Notes under the pieces: model-generated
Told to the model about the DNA's origin: nothing
Seen by the model: the letters and a program-made list of their open reading frames with translations, nothing else
The model's database searches: none
From: an uncultured Oscillospiraceae bacterium
Lineage (GTDB): Bacteria; Bacillota; Clostridia; Oscillospirales; Oscillospiraceae
Assembly (NCBI GenBank): GCA_944385665.1
Contig: CALWYB010000010.1
Coordinates: forward strand, 1-58,166
Reading direction: 5' to 3'
DNA length: 58,166 bases
Position numbers and translations under genes: made by a program
Shown here: positions 1-7,903 of the stretch, piece by piece
How the letters are laid out: every line of letters begins with the position of its first letter
Position numbering within the stretch: position 1 is the stretch's first letter

Positions 1-535
<535 letters not shown>

Positions 536-564
536 GGTCGTTCCTCCTAAGTATAAAATGAAAA

Positions 565-603
565 TCCGCTTGCAATGCCCAAACCCAAGGGGTTGTAAGC
601 GGA
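565..603 (-). promoter_or_regulatory. Hairpin in the ftsZ leader, terminator-like
   Basis: An imperfect inverted repeat (about 15 bp arms, two mismatched positions, 8-nt loop) lies between ftsQ and ftsZ. Read on the minus strand the 3' arm is followed by TTTTCATTTT, so it resembles a weak intrinsic terminator or attenuator about 30 nt upstream of the ftsZ start codon. It could also protect a processed mRNA end. The function is inferred from shape only. Confidence 0.45.
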
Positions 604-693
604 CAAAGAAACAAGACGACATCTTGATTCATTGTATCGCTCTTTTTCCAGCAGGTCAAGAGAAAAAGCTGGAAAATCTCTGGCTTTTCCCCC

Positions 694-1533
694 CTAACTG
701 CCCTCTGCCGGGGTAAAAATTGCAGTGTATTCCTTCTGGGTGAGATCCATAGTTCCCACCGCCTGGCCGCCCCGGCGCCGGTTCTCCTCCTCCACTGCCG
801 CATTCAGCGCCCGGAGGTAGTAGCCTGTGTCCCCAGTGAGGGGAAGCTTGGCGTCGATGCTCCCGTCCAGCCGCAGCAGCACGTAAGAGGTGTGGGTCAG
901 GTCGATGGAGGTGACCCGGCTCATCATATCCTGCGCCTGGAGCTGCTCCAGCACGTTGGTCAGGGCGGTGAGCTTGCTCTGCTGATCCTGGGGCACCGCC
1001 AGCATGGACCCTGCCTCCGGCGCCAGAACGGTGAGCCCGGTCACCGAGATGGGAGCGGTGCGGGAGGCCGAGACGGGCTCCAGCAGCTTGCCGCCCACGC
1101 TGATGAGCCAGGCCTGCTGGGCCGCCGCCTGCTGGGTTTCCCCGTCCTGGCCGCTGTCCTGGGTCTGCCCCTGGGCGTATACCTCCACCTGAGCCACCGC
1201 GTCCCACTCGGTCACCTGGAAGGTGAGGGTGCTGGGCAGCCCCCGGAGGATGGACACCGACTCCACATAGGGCAGCTGGTGTAAAATCTGTTCCGAAATC
1301 TGCCGTTTGCTCAGCCGGAACAGATTATCCCCTGTCTGCACCCCGGAGGCGGCAATGATCTCCTCCTGGGTATACCGGCTGTTTCCAGTGACGGCGATGG
1401 TCTCCACCTGAAAAAATACGGTGGCACCGAAGGTGAGGGCGGCCACCACCGCCACCGCGCACAGCAGCTTGAAGAGTACGCCGAACCGGCTGCGGCGACG
1501 TTTCCGTTTTCGTTTGTGTCTAACAGATGCCAT
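694..1533 (-). CDS. ftsQ: Cell division protein FtsQ/DivIB
   Basis: Bitopic divisome protein that links FtsL and associated factors to the septal synthase. The 279-residue product has a very basic N-terminus (RHKRKRKRRR), one transmembrane helix at about residues 20-42, then a POTRA domain opening with VETIAVTGNSRYTQEEI. A Gln-rich stretch at about 122-140 (GQTQDSGQDGETQQAAAQQ) looks like a low-complexity loop. The ATG at 1533 has an AGGAG site 6 nt upstream. It lies 17 nt downstream of murA in the same operon. The family is short and divergent, but the POTRA start and the dcw position make the call firm. Confidence 0.9.
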   Translation of the reverse strand: MASVRHKRKRKRRRSRFGVLFKLLCAVAVVAALTFGATVFFQVETIAVTGNSRYTQEEIIAASGVQTGDNLFRLSKRQISEQILHQLPYVESVSILRGLPSTLTFQVTEWDAVAQVEVYAQGQTQDSGQDGETQQAAAQQAWLISVGGKLLEPVSASRTAPISVTGLTVLAPEAGSMLAVPQDQQSKLTALTNVLEQLQAQDMMSRVTSIDLTHTSYVLLRLDGSIDAKLPLTGDTGYYLRALNAAVEEENRRRGGQAVGTMDLTQKEYTAIFTPAEGS

Positions 1534-1550
1534 GGTTTTCTCCTGTATGT

Positions 1551-2804
1551 CTAAGGGAGCAGACGGATGTCCGCCCCCAATTCCCGCAGAATGCCTTCCA
1601 GATTCTCATAGCCCCGGCGGATATGGCTCAGCCCGGTGACCTGGGTGGTCCCTCGGGCGCCCAGGGCGGCCACCACCAGAGCGGCTCCCCCCCGCAGGTC
1701 GGTGCTGCGCACCCGCTGCCCGTGGAGGGGACGGCCCGTCACCACGGCGCAGCGGCCCCGTACCTGGATGTCCGCCCCCATGCGCCGCAGCTCCTCCACG
1801 TGGCGGTAGCGGCTTTGAAACATGTTTTCCACAAACAGGGTCTGCCCTCTGCCCCCCGCCAGCGCGGCCATGAGGATGGCCTGGGCGTCGGTGGGAAAGC
1901 CGGGATAGGGGGCGGTATGTACCGGCTGGATGCCTTGCAGGGGTTTTGTACTGACCATGCGCAGCTGCGTTCCCCGATTCTCCACCCTGGCCCCCGCCTG
2001 CTCCAGGCAGGCGAGCACCGTGTCCAGAGATCCGGGCTCCACCCCGGTGAGGGCGACCTCCCCTCCCGCCGCGCCGCAGGCACACAGCCAGGTGGCGGCG
2101 GCGATCCGGTCCCCCATCACGGTGTGCTCCGCCCCGTGAAGGGAGCGGCCTCCCTCGATGGTGATAACCGAAGTACCCGCCCCGGATACCCGGGCTCCCA
2201 GCTTGTTGAGAAACCGCTGCAGGTCCACGATCTCCGGCTCCCGGGCGGCTCCCGCCAGGGTGGTGACCCCCTGGGCGCCGCAGGCGCACAGCATGGCGTT
2301 TTCCGTGGCTCCCACACTGGGGAAGGGCAGCCGGATGTGGGCGCCCCGCAGTCCGCCGCCCGCCGTACAGGACAGGCACTCCCCCTCCTCCCGGATCTCC
2401 GCCCCCAGCCGTCTCAGGGCGGCCAGGTGCAGGTCGATGGGCCGGGGACCCAGCTCACACCCTCCGGGGTAGCACAGCTTGGCGCAGCCGGTGCGGGCCA
2501 GCAGCGCCCCCAGAAAAATCACCGAGGAGCGCATCTCCCGCATCAGCCGCTCCGGGATGGCGCTGCCGCTTATGGGGGCGGCGTCCACCGTGACGCTCTC
2601 CCCCTCCCGGGACACCCGGCAGCCCAGTAGCGCCAGAATATCCAGGGTGGCGGACACGTCGGACAAGTCGGGACAGTGATGGATCACGCTCTGGCCCGGG
2701 GCCAGCAGCGCGGCGGCCAGCAGGGGCAGAACGCTGTTCTTGGCCCCCTGGACTCTCAGCCGCCCGTTCAGCGGCCTGCCGCCTTGGATTTCATACATGC
2801 TCAT
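1551..2804 (-). CDS. murA: UDP-N-acetylglucosamine 1-carboxyvinyltransferase
   Basis: First committed step of peptidoglycan precursor synthesis: transfers enolpyruvate from PEP to UDP-GlcNAc in the cytosol. The 417-residue length is standard. The catalytic Lys-Asn pair is at K22-N23 (GAKNSVLP) and the mobile loop is GGCELGPRPIDLH with the reactive Cys at 116, so the enzyme should be sensitive to fosfomycin in principle. The ATG at 2804 has GGAGG 7 nt upstream. It sits between murG and ftsQ in the dcw operon. Clostridia often carry two murA paralogues; only this one is in the window. Confidence 0.97.
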   Translation of the reverse strand: MSMYEIQGGRPLNGRLRVQGAKNSVLPLLAAALLAPGQSVIHHCPDLSDVSATLDILALLGCRVSREGESVTVDAAPISGSAIPERLMREMRSSVIFLGALLARTGCAKLCYPGGCELGPRPIDLHLAALRRLGAEIREEGECLSCTAGGGLRGAHIRLPFPSVGATENAMLCACGAQGVTTLAGAAREPEIVDLQRFLNKLGARVSGAGTSVITIEGGRSLHGAEHTVMGDRIAAATWLCACGAAGGEVALTGVEPGSLDTVLACLEQAGARVENRGTQLRMVSTKPLQGIQPVHTAPYPGFPTDAQAILMAALAGGRGQTLFVENMFQSRYRHVEELRRMGADIQVRGRCAVVTGRPLHGQRVRSTDLRGGAALVVAALGARGTTQVTGLSHIRRGYENLEGILRELGADIRLLP

Positions 2805-2864
2805 GGGATAGCCTCCAACTTCGTTTCGTTCAGGCCATCCTATGCAAAGCAGGAAAAAGTGGTT

Positions 2865-3986
2865 TCAGCTGCGCATCAGGGCGCGCAGGGTGATATAGAT
2901 CTTCTCTCCCGCGTCGGGCACTGCCATGTTGTTCAGGGCGCGGATCATATTGTCCCGGCGCTGCCGGTCCCGCAGCAGGGCGTCCGCCTGCTCGTAGAGC
3001 TCGTCCCCCTGGCAGTCCTTCTCCAGCAGCAGCACCGCCGCTCCCTGGTCGGAGAGCACCCGGGCATTTTTCTCCTGGTGGTTGGCGGTGACATTGGGAG
3101 AGGGCACCAGAATGGAGGGCTTGGCAATGGCGGTGAGCTCCGAGATGGTGGAGGCGCCCGCTCGGCAGAGGACCACGTCGGCGGCGGCCATCACCAGGGG
3201 CATATCGTAGATATACTCCCGGACCTCCACCCCGTTGTCCCCCAGCTTCAGTCCCCGGCGCAGCAGCTCCTCCTGCATCCAGGAGTAATCCCGGCCCGCG
3301 CCGTGGATGTGGCGGAAGGGAGCGCCCTCATAACACTCCTTGGCGATGAAGTCCACCATCTGGCGGTTCATCACCTCCGCCCCCAGAGAGCCCCAGTAGG
3401 ACAGCAGCAGGGGACGGTTGTCCTCAAAGCCCAGCTGCTTGCGGGCCTCCTCCCGGGTGTAGCGGAAGAAGTCGCCCCGCACGGGGGTGCCGGTGACCAC
3501 TACCTTGTCCGGGTTATCATAGTGGGCCCGGCTCTCCTCAAAGCCCACCATCACGCAGTCCACCACCTTGGACAGGGCCTTGGTGGTGAGACCGGGGACG
3601 GCGTTGGACTCGTGGACCGCGGTGGGGATGTGCCGCCGGGCGGCCTCCTTCACCACGGGGTAGGAGGCGTAGCCGCCGGTGCCCACCACCAGGTCGGGCT
3701 TGAAGTCATCCAGAATTCGCTGGGCCTGCTTTTTGGACTTCTGCATATTCATCAGAGTGCCCAGGTTGTGGGCGATGTCGGCGGGGGCCAGGGAGCGGTG
3801 GAAGTTAGTGATGGTCACCGTCTGAATGGGATAGCCCTCCTTGGGCACCAGACGGGTCTCCATGCCGCCGTCCGCTCCCACAAACAGCACCCGGCAGCCG
3901 GGATTGCGCTCCTGGAAAATGCGGGCCAGGGCCACCGCCGGGTTCACATGTCCGGCGGTGCCGCCGCAGGTAAAGAGGATATTCAT
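2865..3986 (-). CDS. murG: Lipid II synthase MurG (GlcNAc transferase)
   Basis: GT28-family transferase that adds GlcNAc to lipid I at the inner face of the membrane, giving lipid II. The 373-residue protein begins MNILFTCGGTAGHVNPAVAL with the glycine-rich acceptor loop at 8-13, and carries a donor-binding segment around CRAGASTISELTAI near residue 270. The GAGGTGG ribosome site fits the ATG at 3986. It is followed by murA (60 nt gap) and preceded by ftsW (38 nt gap), which supplies or uses the same lipid II pool. Confidence 0.97.
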   Translation of the reverse strand: MNILFTCGGTAGHVNPAVALARIFQERNPGCRVLFVGADGGMETRLVPKEGYPIQTVTITNFHRSLAPADIAHNLGTLMNMQKSKKQAQRILDDFKPDLVVGTGGYASYPVVKEAARRHIPTAVHESNAVPGLTTKALSKVVDCVMVGFEESRAHYDNPDKVVVTGTPVRGDFFRYTREEARKQLGFEDNRPLLLSYWGSLGAEVMNRQMVDFIAKECYEGAPFRHIHGAGRDYSWMQEELLRRGLKLGDNGVEVREYIYDMPLVMAAADVVLCRAGASTISELTAIAKPSILVPSPNVTANHQEKNARVLSDQGAAVLLLEKDCQGDELYEQADALLRDRQRRDNMIRALNNMAVPDAGEKIYITLRALMRS

Positions 3987-4024
3987 GAAACCACCTCATT
4001 TTATATGGGAGCCATGGGCTCCAT

Positions 4025-5227
4025 TCAATCGTGCTTAGGCGCGGGGATCTGGCGGGAGATACTCAATATCATACCCATCTCCGCCAGCTGTATCATCAGT
4101 GCCGTTCCGCCGTAGCTGAAGAAGGGCAGGGAAATACCGGTATTGGGAATCAGATTGGTCACCACGGCGATGTTGAGAAACACCTGGGTGGCAAACAGGG
4201 TGATGATGCCCACAATGGTCAGAGTACCGAACTTATCCCGGGCGTGGAGGGCCAGCCAGTAGCCCCGGAGAATGAGCAGGGCAAACAGGATGAGCACCAC
4301 CGCCCCGCCGATGTAGCCCAGCTCCTCCACCACGATGGGGAAGACAAAGTCGTTTTCCGGTTCCGGGAGGTAGAGCATCTTCTGGACACTGTTGCCCAGT
4401 CCCTTGCCCAGCAGGCCGCCGGAGCCCATGGCCAGCAGCGACTGGGTAGTCTGATAGCCGTCCCCCTGGCGCTGGGCCCAAGGGTCCAGCCACAGCTGGA
4501 TGCGGGCGTTCATATAGGGGGTGGCCAGCATGATAAACAGCAGCAGGGAACCGGCGGCCGCGCCGCCGCCGATGAACCACCAGATGTTGATACCTGCGGC
4601 AAACAGCACCGCAGCGGCGCCCACCATCACCAGGATGGTGCCCGACATGTGCCGCTCCAGCAGCACCAGGGCCAGCACCAGGCCCAGCACGGCGATGTAG
4701 GGCACCAGCTCCAGAAAGCCGATGTGCTCCAGGCGGTTGAGCATCCGCCCGGTGAAGGTGCGGTTTTTATACCGTCTGGGTTTCCGGCTGTCCCGTTTGC
4801 ACAGCCTGGCCGCAAAAAACAGGATCACCGCAATCTTGGCGATCTCCGAAGGCTGGAACTCCACCCCCAGGTACAGCCACCGCCGGGCGCCGTTGTGGCT
4901 GCGCCCCAGAGGGGTGAACACCAGCAGCAGCAGGATGATGCTGAACATCAGGGCGGGAAGGGCCATCCACCGGAACGTCTGGTAATTGATCTTGGAGACT
5001 ACGTACATGACCGCCACCCCTACCACGGCGAACAGTGCCTGACGCTTGATGTAGTAGAGGGGGTCGCCCACTTTATTATCGTAGTAGGCGGTGGCGTAAG
5101 AGGCCGAGAACATCATGATGAGGCCGATGCCCAGCAGGATCATCACCAGCATGAGAAAGGGCAGATCCATGGGCCCCCGGGCCAGCTGTTCTTCTACCGT
5201 CAGGTCACGTTTGGGTTTTCGGGCCAT
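4025..5227 (-). CDS. ftsW: SEDS-family peptidoglycan polymerase FtsW (SpoVE-like)
   Basis: Multi-pass SEDS glycosyltransferase that polymerises lipid II at the septum together with a class B PBP. The product is 400 residues with about ten hydrophobic segments, the family signature GISLPFFSYGGTALMI near residue 365, and an extracytoplasmic loop containing DPWAQRQGDGYQTTQSL. GGAGG lies just upstream of the ATG at 5227. Its likely partner PBP is encoded three genes upstream in the cluster. In a spore former the same gene position can be spoVE; sequence alone does not separate the two roles. Confidence 0.93.
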   Translation of the reverse strand: MARKPKRDLTVEEQLARGPMDLPFLMLVMILLGIGLIMMFSASYATAYYDNKVGDPLYYIKRQALFAVVGVAVMYVVSKINYQTFRWMALPALMFSIILLLLVFTPLGRSHNGARRWLYLGVEFQPSEIAKIAVILFFAARLCKRDSRKPRRYKNRTFTGRMLNRLEHIGFLELVPYIAVLGLVLALVLLERHMSGTILVMVGAAAVLFAAGINIWWFIGGGAAAGSLLLFIMLATPYMNARIQLWLDPWAQRQGDGYQTTQSLLAMGSGGLLGKGLGNSVQKMLYLPEPENDFVFPIVVEELGYIGGAVVLILFALLILRGYWLALHARDKFGTLTIVGIITLFATQVFLNIAVVTNLIPNTGISLPFFSYGGTALMIQLAEMGMILSISRQIPAPKHD

Positions 5228-5255
5228 GGAATCTCCTCCTTTGAGGTGGGATAGA

Positions 5256-5298
5256 TAAACTTTTTGTAATTTTATTTTGTAAAATTACAAAAAGTTTA
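5256..5298. repeat. Perfect AT-rich 19-bp inverted repeat between mraY and ftsW
   Basis: The left arm TAAACTTTTTGTAATTTTA and its exact complement flank a 5-nt loop (5275-5279). The right arm contains the mraY stop codon. The hairpin is very A/T-rich in an otherwise GC-rich cluster and can form from either strand. On the coding (minus) strand it lies just upstream of the ftsW ribosome site. It has no clear poly-U tail beyond its own arms, so an RNA-stability or attenuation role is as likely as termination. Confidence 0.75.
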
Positions 5299-6285
5299 CA
5301 TGGGATACCGGTACATCACGCCCCAGAAGGTCAGCACGCACAGAATGAGGGTGGCCCCGGAGAACACGCAGAACAGTTTGGTCTCGCTCCAGCCGCCCAG
5401 CTCCAGGTGGTGGTGGAGCGGCGCCATGCGGAAAAAGCGCTTGCCGCCGGTCTTCTTGAAGTAGACCACCTGGATGATGTCAGAGAGCACCTCCAGCACG
5501 TACACCAGGCCTACAATGGGGATCACCAGGGGCAGGTCCAGGGCGAAGGCCATGCCGCACACCGCGCCCCCCAAAAACAGGGATCCGGTGTCCCCCATGA
5601 ACACCTTGGCGGGGTGGAAGTTGTAGATGAGGAAGGCAGACAGGCCGCCGGCCATGGCGGCAGAGACGGTGACCAGGTCGCTCTTGCCGTACCAGGCGGA
5701 CACCGCCACGTAGAAAATCATTACCGGAATGGTCACGCCGGTGGCCAGACCGTCAATGCCGTCAGTGAGGTTCACCGCGTTGACGGTGCCCACCATGACA
5801 AAGGCGGCAAAGATCATGTACACGATCCAGGGGATGCCCACGATCTCTACGTTGAAGAAGGGGATATACAGGTCGGGGCTCAGATAGCCGTCCCGGCGCA
5901 GCAGCAGAGTGAACACAATGGCCGCCACCAGTTGGAGCAGGAACTTCTGGGGGGCGGTAAGGCCCTCGTTGGCGTGGTGGCGCAGCTTCTGAAAGTCGTC
6001 GATGAAGCCGATGGCGCCGAACACCAGAGCAAACAGGAACACCACCAGGTGGTTATGCAGTCCGTGCTGGAAATCCTGCCAGCCCGCCGTCACGATGGCC
6101 ACGGCGATGCCCAGAATGAACATCAGGCCGCCCATGGTTGGGGTGCCCTGCTTGGACATGTGCCAGGTGGGGCCGTCCTCCCGGATGGACTGTCCGGCCT
6201 TCAGCCGGTGGAGCACCGGGATCAGAATACGTCCGGCGATGGCGGTGACGCCAAAGGCCACAATGAAGCTGAGAATATATGTCAT
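5296..6285 (-). CDS. mraY: Phospho-N-acetylmuramoyl-pentapeptide-transferase
   Basis: Integral membrane enzyme that moves phospho-MurNAc-pentapeptide onto undecaprenyl phosphate to make lipid I. An upstream in-frame ATG exists at 6330, but the ATG at 6285 (MTYILSF) has a GGAGG site 7 nt away and gives the family-typical 329 residues, so it is chosen. Visible landmarks are GTPTMGGLMFI, the metal-binding aspartates in IGFIDDFQK and NLTDGIDGLA, GDTGSLFLGG, and the APLHHHLE motif near the C-terminus. The stop codon lies inside the 19-bp hairpin before ftsW. Confidence 0.97.
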   Translation of the reverse strand: MTYILSFIVAFGVTAIAGRILIPVLHRLKAGQSIREDGPTWHMSKQGTPTMGGLMFILGIAVAIVTAGWQDFQHGLHNHLVVFLFALVFGAIGFIDDFQKLRHHANEGLTAPQKFLLQLVAAIVFTLLLRRDGYLSPDLYIPFFNVEIVGIPWIVYMIFAAFVMVGTVNAVNLTDGIDGLATGVTIPVMIFYVAVSAWYGKSDLVTVSAAMAGGLSAFLIYNFHPAKVFMGDTGSLFLGGAVCGMAFALDLPLVIPIVGLVYVLEVLSDIIQVVYFKKTGGKRFFRMAPLHHHLELGGWSETKLFCVFSGATLILCVLTFWGVMYRYPM

Positions 6286-6354
6286 GTCGAAACCTCCAGG
6301 TCCTCTTTCTCTTTTGTGCGGGGAACTCAAACCGCAAGGGATTGAAACAAGGTA

Positions 6355-7842
6355 TTATACTACACCTGCCGGGAGATTTCCAGTCTTTTCCCCCAACGCT
6401 CCGCTGGAAAAATATTGCGCCACGATCTCCCGCTCGTCCATGGGGTACTGCACCCCCTGGATCTCCTGATACGTCTCGTGTCCCTTCCCTGCCAGCACGA
6501 TCACATCCCCCGGCCGTCCCTGAGACAGGGCCCAGGCGATGGCACGGCGCCGGTCGGGCTCCACATGGATCTGGGCGCCCTCTCCCTCCATTCCGGCCAA
6601 AATGTCCCGGATGATGTCCTCCGGGTCCTCCGTGCGGGGATTATCCGAGGTGACCACCGCCAGGTCGGCCAGCTCCTTGACCACGCCGCCCATAATGGGC
6701 CGCTTGGTCCGGTCCCGGTCGCCGCCGCAGCCGAAGAGACAGATGAGCCTGCCGGCGGTAAAGTCCCGGGCGGTGAGGAGGATATTTTCCAGGGCGTTGG
6801 GGCTGTGGGCGTAGTCGATGAGCACCGTGTAGGCGGTGGGCACGGGAACCACCTCCACCCGGCCCTTCACGCCACGGGCGCTGCGTAGGGCGGCGGCGCA
6901 CTCCTCCAGCCGCAGTCCCAGGCACAGCCCCACCGACAGGGCGCACAGGGCGTTGTAGATGGTAAAGCCCCCTGGGATGGGCAGGAAGATCCGCTGGATC
7001 TGATCCCGGGCCACCGCCTCAAATTCCACCTGCCCCGGGTAGAGGCGGATGCCCTTGGCGGTGAGGTCGGCCTGGTCCTTGTTCTCCGAGTAGGTAAACA
7101 CCGGACAGGTGAGCCGCCGGCGGTACCACCGCCCCGCCTCATCGTCCAGGTTCAGTACCGCACGGCGGCACTGATAGAACAGCCGCTCCTTGGCCGAGCG
7201 GTACTCCTCCATGGTGTGGTGGTAGTCCAGGTGGTCCTGGGTCAGGTTGGTGAAGGCGGCCACGGAGAAATCCAGTCCCTCCACCCGGTGCTGCACCAGG
7301 GCGTGGGAGGAGACCTCCATCACCACATGGGTACAGCCGCTGTCGGCCATCTCCCGTAACAGCTGCTGCACCTCATAGCTCTCGGGCGTGGTGCGGTGGG
7401 CGGGCAGCACCCGCTCCCCCACCATGTTCTGGATGGTGCCGATGAGGCCCACCCGGGTTTTCAGCACTCCCTCCAGCATCTCCTTGATGAGGAAGGTGGT
7501 GGTAGTCTTGCCATTGGTGCCGGTGACCCCGATGAGGGTCATCTCCCGGCCGGGATGGCCAAACCAGTTTTCCGCCAGCAGGGCCAAAGCCCGCCGGGGA
7601 TCGGGGGTGGTGAAGAACACACCCTCCCGCTGAGGACGGCGTCGGCACACCACCGCCGCGGCCCCCTTGGCCAGCGCCTGGTCAATGTACAGGCTCCCGT
7701 CGGTCTTTGCCCCCGGCAGCGCCACAAACAGCGCACCGGGAAGCAGGGTTCGGGTATCGTAGGAAATGGAAGTAATTTCCATGTCTTGGTTGGAGCACTC
7801 CCCCGTGAGGGGAACGCCGGCTAACAGTTGCCACAGCTTCAC
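6355..7842 (-). CDS. murE: UDP-MurNAc-tripeptide synthetase MurE (meso-DAP type)
   Basis: ATP-dependent Mur ligase adding the third stem-peptide residue. The P-loop TGTNGKTTT is at residues 107-115 and the specificity motif DNPR at 400-403, which in this family marks meso-diaminopimelate rather than lysine as substrate. Two GTG codons compete: the one at 7851 directly abuts the GAGGGG site, while the one at 7842 (product starting MKLWQLL) has an 8-nt spacing and is preferred. The product is 495 residues. It lies between the PBP gene and mraY. No murF follows, although MurF normally acts next. Confidence 0.95.
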   Translation of the reverse strand: MKLWQLLAGVPLTGECSNQDMEITSISYDTRTLLPGALFVALPGAKTDGSLYIDQALAKGAAAVVCRRRPQREGVFFTTPDPRRALALLAENWFGHPGREMTLIGVTGTNGKTTTTFLIKEMLEGVLKTRVGLIGTIQNMVGERVLPAHRTTPESYEVQQLLREMADSGCTHVVMEVSSHALVQHRVEGLDFSVAAFTNLTQDHLDYHHTMEEYRSAKERLFYQCRRAVLNLDDEAGRWYRRRLTCPVFTYSENKDQADLTAKGIRLYPGQVEFEAVARDQIQRIFLPIPGGFTIYNALCALSVGLCLGLRLEECAAALRSARGVKGRVEVVPVPTAYTVLIDYAHSPNALENILLTARDFTAGRLICLFGCGGDRDRTKRPIMGGVVKELADLAVVTSDNPRTEDPEDIIRDILAGMEGEGAQIHVEPDRRRAIAWALSQGRPGDVIVLAGKGHETYQEIQGVQYPMDEREIVAQYFSSGALGEKTGNLPAGVV

Positions 7843-7903
7843 AGTCGTCACCCCTCACGGGTGCAGTTTCATTCTCTCTAAATGATGCGCGCAGGAAAAC
7901 CAA

